Part shown: positions 1-5,341 of the stretch, in pieces
How the letters are laid out: every line of letters starts with the position of its first letter
Position numbering within the stretch: position 1 is the first letter of the stretch
DNA from: Endomicrobium sp.
GTDB lineage: Bacteria > Elusimicrobiota > Endomicrobiia > Endomicrobiales > Endomicrobiaceae
Assembly (NCBI GenBank): GCA_031264425.1
Contig: JAISDY010000058.1
Coordinates: 1 to 8,753 of the forward strand
DNA length: 8,753 bases
Direction: 5' to 3'
Notes under the pieces: model-generated
What the model was told of the DNA's origin: nothing
Seen by the model: the letters and a program-made list of their open reading frames with translations, nothing else
Database searches by the model: none
Position numbers and translations under genes: made by a program

Positions 1-352
1 TAACGCACCGTTCCCCAAAGAAGAACCCTAATACTACAAAGAAAGCGTTGCTAAAATCAACATATTCTAACACATTTCCAAACTCCGTTGGAAAGAAATA
101 GTGCAAACTTGCCATAACAAAAACGCAAATCGCTATTATTCCAAAAAGAAGCCTGATTATATCTATTGTCTGTTGTATCCACTTTGATGTACCAACTCTT
201 GGACGCTTGGCTAAAGCCTGCTTGTCAACTTCTGCCTGCGCTATAGCAACTTGAGCGTTGTATTTTGCTATTTCAGTTGCGTTAGAAGCGTTAGCCAAAA
301 GACTTTGAGCTTTGGCTGTAGCTTCATTTCGCTCTTCTTCACTTTTGCTCAT
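1..352 (-). CDS. Partial phage-holin-like membrane protein (C-terminus off the left edge)
   Basis: An open minus-strand frame runs from an ATG at 352 to the window edge without a stop (117 codons visible). Residues 1-50 are rich in Ala, Glu, Lys and Gln and read as a charged helix or short coiled coil. A hydrophobic segment follows at about 64-84 (DIIRLLFGIIAICVFVMASL), then a short loop containing FFPTEF, then a second hydrophobic stretch at about 102-113 ending in FFFGERCV. A helical lead, two or more membrane spans and an FG-[DE/A]-R-like end resemble three-span phage holins, but this rests on layout only. A GAAAG lies 6 nt before the ATG and an AGGGG 13 nt before it. The ATG overlaps the stop of a tiny upstream ORF (ATGA). 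It may be part of the decayed element that carries the integrase. I am fairly sure it is a gene and much less sure of the holin label. Confidence 0.55.
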   Translation of the reverse strand, partial: MSKSEEERNEATAKAQSLLANASNATEIAKYNAQVAIAQAEVDKQALAKRPRVGTSKWIQQTIDIIRLLFGIIAICVFVMASLHYFFPTEFGNVLEYVDFSNAFFVVLGFFFGERCV

Positions 353-414
353 ATAAAACTTTCTACCCCTTTTGTTATTAACGGTATTAATACCCCTGTT
401 ATAAAACTTAACAT
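349..414 (-). CDS. Possible 21-residue leader ORF overlapping the holin-like gene
   Basis: Reading minus from an ATG at 414 gives a hydrophobic peptide beginning MLSFITGVLIPLI and ending in a TGA that shares ATGA with the next start at 352. A GAGG sits 8 nt upstream of the ATG, which is good Shine-Dalgarno spacing. The overlap suggests translational coupling to the downstream gene. It could be a real small membrane peptide, the tail of a truncated upstream phage gene, or chance. It lies immediately beside the point where the restriction-endonuclease reading frame begins on the other strand, so it may also be the scar of a rearrangement. Confidence 0.25.
   Translation of the reverse strand: MLSFITGVLIPLITKGVESFI
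383..394. repeat. 12-bp perfect palindrome GGTATTAATACC
   Basis: GGTATTAATACC is identical on both strands. It lies inside the tiny ORF and just upstream of the holin-like start, flanked by direct repeats: ATAAAACTT at 353-361 and 401-409, and TACCCCT at 364-370 and 391-397. A 12-bp dyad upstream of a phage-like gene could be an operator, but no promoter can be assigned to it and AT-rich palindromes arise by chance. Confidence 0.25.
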
Positions 415-839
415 TTTTTCATCCTCGCTATACTTCCTCTATTTCCTTTATTTCTTCTTTTATACATTCCTTAAATACAAATTTTGGGACTGCTATATTT
501 GAACCGATTGCACTTGAATTGGCAAAAGCCAATTTTAATGTAATTGTAAAACAGGCGAACGCAGGAACACGAATAAGCGATGGCGCTCAGAGAGAAATCC
601 AAAGTATCATTGATGAAATTTCAGCGGCAAATATTAAACCGAATAAAAATGATGAGATAGAGCGAATAAGAAAAGTATGTCTGAGCGGCAAAATTCATAG
701 AGTAAAACTTACAAAGGTAGATATTTTTCTTGAAAAAGCAAACGGCGAGAAATTTCTATTTGATATTAAAACAGCCAAACCAAACAAAGGCGGTTTTAAA
801 GAATTTAAAAGAACATTATTAGAATGGACAGCCGCATAA
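405..839 (+). pseudogene. Type II restriction endonuclease remnant (TdeIII/MjaII-like), truncated at both ends
   Basis: The frame is open from just after a TAA at 402-404 to a TAA at 837-839. Protein-like sequence starts near 430-460, with IHSLNTNFGTAIFEPIALEL running directly into LAKANF. The only standard start codon in frame is an internal TTG at 519, which would discard clearly conserved-looking sequence. The C-terminal half contains a charged strand-rich segment with FLFDIKTAKPNKGGFKEFKR followed by TLLEWTAA. DIK with the following KPN resembles the core of a PD-(D/E)xK nuclease and, from memory, of the TdeIII family, which cuts GGNCC. About 140 codons remain; enzymes of this type are longer on both sides. 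No partner methyltransferase is in view. The missing start and abrupt end next to an integrase fragment make this a fragment left by deletion. The family label is moderately confident; the pseudogene status is stronger. Confidence 0.6.
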
Positions 840-849
840 GCCAGAAAGG

Positions 850-1703
850 GTTTTACTTGCACCTTTCGTGAAAAAATATCTTGAAGTATCAAAAACGGAT
901 AAAGCTACAAGAACATATCTATCCGCCCGAACGTTATTAAATCACTTTCTTAAAAACATACCTGAAACAATCAAGTATTTAGATGAGATTACCTTTGACA
1001 TTTTGCAGGAATATAAAACCAAAGAAAAAGAAAGGGGTCAGAGCATAAATTCCGTAAATAGCAAAATAATGAAAATTAAAGCATTATTTAATTATGCTAT
1101 TGAAGATAAAAAATTAAAAGACAATCCCGCCAAAAGATTGAAATATAATTAAGCAAGGACGCAAAATTCCTCATTTTTTAAGTATAGATGAAATAAATAA
1201 GTATAAAAATGCAGATACAAACCGCAATATTTACTATTTGGCAAACCTTGTTGCATTGTACACAGGATTTAGACCTGAAGAAGTATACTATCTTACAAAA
1301 AAAGATATTGACATGAATAATAGAAGAATATCGATAAATCCCAAAAAAAATTGGCAACCAAAAACATACGAAGCACGTACTAACCCAATGTCAAATAATG
1401 GTTATCATTAAAGAAATATACGCTTTAATTGGCAATAGCGAATGGCTAATAACAGATTATACAGGAAAGAGACCAAGTTATCAAAATTATACCACATCTA
1501 CCACAAAAGTGTTTAAAAGAAAAGAAATCAACATTAAAAACGATAATATGCGTCATATTTTTGCAAGCCATTTAGCAATGAGAGGAGAATCTCTGAAAGC
1601 TATACAAGAATTACTAGGTCACGCAGATATTAAAATTACGATGATTTATGCGAACGTAAGTCCTGCTTATTTAAACAATGCTGTCGCAAAACTATCATAT
1701 TGA
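850..1703 (+). pseudogene. Tyrosine recombinase (phage-type integrase) broken by two frameshifts
   Basis: Three consecutive frames together give one integrase. Piece 1 (about 850-1152, GTG at 868 the only in-frame start) is a SAM-like core-binding domain, from FVKKYLEVSKTDKA to DNPAKRLK. Piece 2 (about 1142-1411) starts IIKQGRKIPHFLSIDEINKY and carries the first catalytic Arg in YTGFRPEEV. Piece 3 (about 1398-1703) contains RHIFASHL, then ELLGHADIKITMIYANVS with the box-III His and the Tyr nucleophile, ending AVAKLSY. Each junction fits an extra base: one in the AT run near 1141-1150, one in the GG at 1400-1401 (MSNN then VIIKEI). The box II HxxR reads D-N-M-R, so the catalytic His is Asp. 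The N-terminal arm-binding domain usual in phage integrases is absent, replaced by the restriction fragment. It ends 67 bp from the 3' end of tRNA-Phe, consistent with an element inserted there. It is very unlikely to be functional. Confidence 0.88.
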
Positions 1704-1706
1704 TAT

Positions 1707-1735
1707 AAAAAAACGTACGAATTTTAATCCGTACG
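1707..1735 (-). terminator. Intrinsic terminator downstream of tRNA-Phe
   Basis: Reading minus, CGTACGGATT pairs with AATTCGTACG (six Watson-Crick pairs including four G-C, one G-T wobble, then A-T pairs; the innermost pairs must open to make a loop), followed directly by seven T at 1713-1707. It lies 36 bp beyond the 3' end of the tRNA on the same strand, so it probably ends the tRNA transcript and whatever precedes it. There is no T run on the plus side, so it does not look like an integrase terminator. Confidence 0.8.
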
Positions 1736-1770
1736 ACCAAAAAAAACGACCAAATCATATATAAAAAATA

Positions 1771-1843
1771 TGCTGAGGGACAGAATCGAACTGTCGACAC
1801 CAGGTTTTTCAGACCTGTGCTCTACCAACTGAGCTACCTCAGC
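1771..1843 (-). tRNA. tRNA-Phe (anticodon GAA)
   Basis: The minus strand folds into a complete 73-nt cloverleaf. The acceptor stem is GCTGAGG with CCTCAGC and discriminator A. The D arm is GCTC/GAGC with AGTTGGTA. The anticodon arm is CAGGT-CTGAAAA-ACCTG, giving anticodon GAA. The T arm is GACAG-TTCGATT-CTGTC. No CCA is encoded: the next bases are TAT, so CCA must be added enzymatically. It starts 14 bp after the ytxH-like stop and is followed by an intrinsic terminator, so it may be the last member of that transcript. Its 3' end faces the integrase pseudogene; an intact tRNA is expected when an element inserts by recombining within the 3' part of the gene and restoring it. Confidence 0.97.
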
Positions 1844-1857
1844 ATACCTAAAGCTGT

Positions 1858-2121
1858 TTACTTCTTGATATGACCTTCAAAAGCCTTCTTACCGGCTTCA
1901 AATACATCGCTTATTTTATCTTTTCCTTCTTCGTAAACCTTTCGTCCTTTTTCGGTTAAGTCTTCACCTAAATCTTTAACTTTATCAGCAACATCTTCAC
2001 TAAATTTCTTTATGTCTCGCCTTGTCTCTTTGCCGGACTTAGGAGCATACAACACTCCAAGTGCCGCTCCTATCAATCCGCCCAAAATAAAAGCGAATAA
2101 AGTATCTTTATTATCACTCAT
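1858..2121 (-). CDS. YtxH-like small membrane protein
   Basis: This is an 87-residue protein with one N-terminal membrane helix at about 7-26, containing the glycine-rich FILGGLIGAALGVLYAP. The APKSGKETR motif at 26-34 is typical of the YtxH/gas-vesicle-protein-like family. The rest is a charged amphipathic helix rich in Lys, Asp and Glu with no catalytic motif. Members are often envelope-stress or general-stress associated, but their molecular role is poorly known and nothing here defines it. The ATG is supported by GGAGGGA 5 nt upstream and by a 4-bp ATGA overlap with the end of the preceding DUF948-like gene, so the pair is almost certainly co-translated. tRNA-Phe follows 14 bp after its stop. 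Confidence 0.85.
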   Translation of the reverse strand: MSDNKDTLFAFILGGLIGAALGVLYAPKSGKETRRDIKKFSEDVADKVKDLGEDLTEKGRKVYEEGKDKISDVFEAGKKAFEGHIKK

Positions 2122-2411
2122 TTTCTTCCCTCCGTCTGCTTTTTTCTTTTATTAATGCTTGACAAAGCATAAAAGATAAGAGAAACTGCTGAAACAACCG
2201 GAGATGATATTTTTTCGGTTAGCGAGATAACTTTGCCTGACACTCTGCTGACAATATCTAGTTCAGAATTAAGTTTATGCAAAGCCTTTTCAAGCTCTAC
2301 TGCCGCTTTTCTAACCTTAACAAGAGCAATTATCAAAAAAACTGTACCAACTGTTACAGAAACGGCTATTAAAGCTAACGCAATAACTATTGCCGATTCG
2401 CAGGATTTCAT
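2118..2411 (-). CDS. DUF948-like membrane-anchored helical protein
   Basis: This 97-residue protein has a hydrophobic segment at about 7-31 followed by VRKAAVELEKALHKLNSELD, a coiled-coil-like helix. A second weakly hydrophobic segment at about 70-84 precedes a basic tail (NKRKKQTEGRK). One N-terminal span followed by a heptad-like helix is the DUF948 layout, and such genes commonly sit beside ytxH-like genes, as here. Function is unknown; a membrane-tethered structural or stress role is only inference. The ATG at 2411 lies only 7 nt from the -10 box of a near-perfect promoter, so the message is predicted to be leaderless. The next in-frame start-like codon is a TTG at codon 26, which would remove most of the membrane span, so the ATG is preferred. 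Confidence 0.82.
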   Translation of the reverse strand: MKSCESAIVIALALIAVSVTVGTVFLIIALVKVRKAAVELEKALHKLNSELDIVSRVSGKVISLTEKISSPVVSAVSLIFYALSSINKRKKQTEGRK

Positions 2412-2418
2412 GGAAAAA

Positions 2419-2447
2419 ATTATAACATAAACCTCCCCTTATGTCAA
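2419..2447 (-). promoter_or_regulatory. Consensus sigma-70-type promoter for the DUF948-like/ytxH/tRNA-Phe unit
   Basis: On the minus strand TTGACA (2447-2442) and TATAAT (2424-2419) are separated by exactly 17 bp, a full match to the housekeeping consensus, within the 40-bp gap after uvrB. The expected start is 2412 or 2411, at or one base before the A of the DUF948-like ATG (2411). The spacer holds a 6-bp inverted repeat, ACATAA (2444-2439 read minus) and TTATGT (2430-2425), around GGGGAGGT, which overlaps the -35 box and abuts the -10 box. The dyad could be an operator; the GGGGAGG inside it resembles a Shine-Dalgarno but is about 20 nt from the ATG and would be upstream of the start of transcription. 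Confidence 0.78.
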
Positions 2448-2451
2448 TTTT

Positions 2452-4485
2452 TTACTTCTTTCTTTTTTTCTTTCCTAATGATGATTTGCCTAATTTCATA
2501 TTCTTTAATTCAAGCATTTTATCCCTTAGAACTGCGGCAGTTTCAAAATCCAGATTTTCAGCTGCATCTTTCATTTGCATTTCCAATTCTTTGATTATAC
2601 CGTCAATATTTTTAGACGTAACGGCATAATCAAATTTTTCTTCTTCAACAATTTGCGACATAGACTTCTGTCTTGATAAATTTTGAAATTCGTCAAGTTC
2701 ATGAACAACTTTTACTATTGTCTTTGGCTGAATACCGTTTTTTTTGTTGTATTCAATCTGTTTTTTTCTGCGGCGTTCCATCTCATTTAAAGCTCTTTGC
2801 ATTGAACCTGTCATGTTATCTGCATAAAAAATAACACGACCGTCTATATTTCTTGCGGCTCTACCGCAAATCTGTATAAGAGTGGGCTCAGAACGCAAAA
2901 AGCCTTCTTTATCTGCATCTAAAACAGCTACCAAAGACACTTCAGGCAAATCTAGCCCTTCCCTCAAAAGATTTATTCCCACTAACACGTCAAATTTGCC
3001 CAAGCGAAGGTTTTTGAGGATTTCTATTCTCTCCAAAATTTCTATTTCTGAATGCAAATATTCAACTTTAAACCCTTTTTCTTTAAGGTAAAATGCTAAA
3101 TCCTCAGCAGTTTTTTTTGTAAGAGTAGTAATTAAAGTTCTCTGTTTTCTATCAACTGTTTTTTTGATTTCAATCATTAAATCTTGTATTTGTCCCTCAA
3201 TAGGACGAATGATAACTTCAGGGTCCACAAGACCTGTCGGACGGATAATCAAATCAGTTATATTTTTTTTACTTCTTTCAAGCTCGTAAGCTCCGGGCGT
3301 CGCAGATACCATCATGATCTTTTTTATAAGCCCCTCAAACTCGTTGAATCTTAAAGGTCTATTATCCAAAGCGGACGGAAGTCTAAAACCAAAATCTATA
3401 AGAGTCTGTTTTCTACTTCTATCGCCTTCGTACATCCCCCTAATCTGCGGTAGAGATATGTGCGACTCATCGGCTATTATTAAAAAATCGTTATTATCTT
3501 GTAAAAAATAATCTATAAGAGTAGTTGGTCTTGCCCCCTCAGGATTCCCAGACAAATGTCTTGAATAATTTTCAACGCCGTTACAAGAACCCGTTTCCCT
3601 CAACATTTCCATATCATACTTTGTTCTCTGCTCAAGCCTTTGAGCTTCTAAAAGCTTATTCTGAGACTTTAGAATCTTAAGATGCCCATCCAGTTCAATC
3701 TGTATATTTTTTAAGGCGTTTTCAATCTTTTTTCCATCTGTAACAAATAACTTTGCAGGATATATGTAAGCCTTATTTTTTTTGTTTATTATCTCGCCTG
3801 TAAGAGGGTTGAATTCTTTTATGCTTTCTATTTCGTCTCCATAAAATTCAATCCTTATAGCAGTCTCAAGATAAGCTGGAAAAATTTCAACCGTATCTCC
3901 TTTAACTCTAAAACGACCCCTTATAAATTCAACTTCATTTCTTTCATAATAGCTTGCCACAAGCTCAGATAATAGGCTCTTCATTGATTTTTCTTTACCT
4001 GAAATAATTTCAATGCACCTATTTTGATAATCTTTAGGCGAACCAAGATTGTAGATGCATGAAACGGATGCCACTACAATAACGTCTTTTCTTTCAAGTA
4101 GAGACGTTGTGGCTTTAAGCCTAAGCCTGTCTATGTGGTCGTTTATAGAAGCGTCTTTTTCTATGTACGTATCGCTTGATGGAATATACGCTTCAGGTTG
4201 ATAATAATCATAATAAGAGATGAAATATTCAATTGCGTTATTTGGAAAAAAAGATTTAAACTCAGCGTAAGTTTGAGCCGCTAAAATTTTATTCGGGGAG
4301 ATTATAAGAGTGGGCTTTTGAAGTTTTTCTATTACGTTTGCCATAACAAAAGTTTTACCTGAACCGGTAACGCCAAGCAAAACCTGCGAGTCTTTAACCT
4401 TAAGGTAATTATGATAAAGCTCGTCAATTGCATGAGGCTGATCGCCTGATGGTTTGAAGTTTGATACTAATTTAAATTTTTCCAT
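2452..4485 (-). CDS. uvrB: Excinuclease ABC subunit B
   Basis: UvrB is the damage-verifying helicase of nucleotide excision repair; UvrA loads it on DNA and it recruits UvrC. From ATG at 4485 the protein has 677 residues, normal for the family. Visible parts are Walker A GVTGSGKT (38-45), the beta-hairpin that probes the damaged strand YYDYYQPEAYIP (91-102), SVSCIYNLGSP (140-150), the DESH box in IIADESHISLPQ (336-347), SATPG (394-398), REGLDLPE (508-515), helicase motif VI QICGRAARN (538-546), and a C-terminal UvrC-contacting UVR helix pair (about 628-663) before a basic tail. All key motifs are intact. An in-frame GTG at 4560 would add 25 residues, but family members begin close to FKPSGDQP, so 4485 is preferred. 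No strong Shine-Dalgarno precedes it (AGAAG about 14 nt away). It is separated from surE by 115 bp, unlike the tighter genes upstream. Confidence 0.97.
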   Translation of the reverse strand: MEKFKLVSNFKPSGDQPHAIDELYHNYLKVKDSQVLLGVTGSGKTFVMANVIEKLQKPTLIISPNKILAAQTYAEFKSFFPNNAIEYFISYYDYYQPEAYIPSSDTYIEKDASINDHIDRLRLKATTSLLERKDVIVVASVSCIYNLGSPKDYQNRCIEIISGKEKSMKSLLSELVASYYERNEVEFIRGRFRVKGDTVEIFPAYLETAIRIEFYGDEIESIKEFNPLTGEIINKKNKAYIYPAKLFVTDGKKIENALKNIQIELDGHLKILKSQNKLLEAQRLEQRTKYDMEMLRETGSCNGVENYSRHLSGNPEGARPTTLIDYFLQDNNDFLIIADESHISLPQIRGMYEGDRSRKQTLIDFGFRLPSALDNRPLRFNEFEGLIKKIMMVSATPGAYELERSKKNITDLIIRPTGLVDPEVIIRPIEGQIQDLMIEIKKTVDRKQRTLITTLTKKTAEDLAFYLKEKGFKVEYLHSEIEILERIEILKNLRLGKFDVLVGINLLREGLDLPEVSLVAVLDADKEGFLRSEPTLIQICGRAARNIDGRVIFYADNMTGSMQRALNEMERRRKKQIEYNKKNGIQPKTIVKVVHELDEFQNLSRQKSMSQIVEEEKFDYAVTSKNIDGIIKELEMQMKDAAENLDFETAAVLRDKMLELKNMKLGKSSLGKKKRKK

Positions 4486-4517
4486 CTTTTTGTTTTGTCT
4501 TCTGCAATTCTGTATTG

Positions 4518-4531
4518 TGAGCGGACGCTCA
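4518..4531. repeat. Short perfect inverted repeat upstream of uvrB
   Basis: TGAGCG-GA-CGCTCA is a 6-bp perfect dyad with a 2-base centre, 33-46 bp before the uvrB ATG, in the 115-bp surE-uvrB spacer (4486-4600). It could be an operator, an mRNA hairpin or part of a small inserted repeat. It matches neither the E. coli-type (CTG-N10-CAG) nor the Bacillus-type (GAAC-N4-GTTC) LexA box, and I found no convincing -35/-10 pair in the spacer. No T run follows, so it is not a terminator. Confidence 0.4.
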
Positions 4532-4600
4532 TTTACTTCTTGTGTGAACTTCGCAATCACGCGTTTCGTAGAATTAGCAAAATATCGCGCAGTTAACTTA

Positions 4601-5341
4601 TTATCCCAATTTAACTTTTTGTACTTTTTTTATCATAGGAAAATTTGTCTGATCTATTTGCAAAGGAGTTACGGAAATATATCCTTTATCTATCATATCC
4701 ACATCGCTCCATTTGTTATTTTTGCCAGAAATATACCTACCGGAAAGTTTGTATGAAAAATTATCTTTTTCATCAATAACAGTCTCAACATTTTCATTAT
4801 AATCGCTTATCCCTAAAGGAACAACTTTTATACCTTTATAATTCTTGGGAATATTTATGTTCAAACAAATATCTTTAAAAAATTTTTTCTTCTTTAATAT
4901 TTTTTCAGCTATCTCTCTTGTAGCTTGCGCAGAGTGGTCGTAATCTTTTGCATACATTTCCGCAGCTGAAACGGCTATTGACGGAACTCCTTTCATAGCT
5001 CCTTCTCTTGCAGCTCCCACCGTGCCAGAATATATCACATCTTGTCCTAAGTTTGGGCATGTGTTAATACCGGAAACGACTAAGTCTATTTTATTTTTAA
5101 AAAGAAAATATAATCCATATTTTACACAGTCGGCGGGAGTGCCACCTTTGACTATATAAAAATCTTTTTCTATTTTTTCCACTTTTTTGTATTTGGCAAG
5201 AGATATGCCGTGCCCCGTTCCAGACATTTGATCTTTTGGAACAATAACATAAACTTTAGCTATTTTGGAAAGCTCTCTTATAAGCGGGCGTAGTCCCGGA
5301 GCTTTCATCCCGTCGTCGTTTGAAATTAGGATTTTATACAT
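4601..5341 (-). CDS. surE: 5'/3'-nucleotidase SurE
   Basis: SurE is a metal-dependent survival-protein phosphatase that removes phosphate from nucleoside 5'- and 3'-monophosphates and, in some species, short polyphosphate; it is cytoplasmic. The 246 residues fit the family. Metal-binding residues are visible as ISNDDG (Asp9-Asp10), the Ser in DQMSGTGHGISL (Ser40) and the Asn in VVSGINTCPNLGQD (Asn93). GTPADCVKYG (68-76) and YSGTVGAAREG (104-114) are further family signatures. All catalytic positions are present. The start at 5341 is backed by GAGGAAA 7 nt upstream, which lies inside the end of murG; the two genes overlap by 16 bp, so SurE translation is probably coupled to MurG. A surE gene here is unusual relative to the classical cell-wall cluster, where murC follows murG. 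Confidence 0.96.
   Translation of the reverse strand: MYKILISNDDGMKAPGLRPLIRELSKIAKVYVIVPKDQMSGTGHGISLAKYKKVEKIEKDFYIVKGGTPADCVKYGLYFLFKNKIDLVVSGINTCPNLGQDVIYSGTVGAAREGAMKGVPSIAVSAAEMYAKDYDHSAQATREIAEKILKKKKFFKDICLNINIPKNYKGIKVVPLGISDYNENVETVIDEKDNFSYKLSGRYISGKNNKWSDVDMIDKGYISVTPLQIDQTNFPMIKKVQKVKLG

Noticed and set aside
251..502. Plus-strand ORF of 83 codons
   Set aside because: It overlaps the holin-like minus-strand gene and the nuclease remnant in other frames and its translation is low-complexity Phe/Tyr/Ser, so it is a shadow of opposite-strand coding and AT-rich DNA.
695..892. Minus-strand ORF of 65 codons
   Set aside because: It is antisense to the nuclease remnant, which has family-like motifs; no Shine-Dalgarno or recognisable protein features.
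1734..1755. Short repeated CGACCAAA units between the integrase and tRNA-Phe
   Set aside because: Only two copies 13 bp apart in A-rich DNA; too little to call an att or recombinase arm site.
2233..2629. Two plus-strand ORFs over the DUF948-like gene and the end of uvrB
   Set aside because: Both are reverse-frame shadows of clearly coding minus-strand genes; their amino-acid composition is that of antisense reading.
2882..3511. Plus-strand ORFs inside uvrB
   Set aside because: They lie wholly within intact uvrB sequence and have no independent signals.
4486..4560. uvrB starting at GTG 4560 with 25 extra residues
   Set aside because: UvrB proteins start a few residues before FKPSGDQP, which matches the ATG at 4485; kept only as a finding because the frame is open.
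4454..4756. Plus-strand ORF across the surE-uvrB spacer
   Set aside because: It spans the ends of two convincing minus-strand genes, is Phe-rich, and has no ribosome site.
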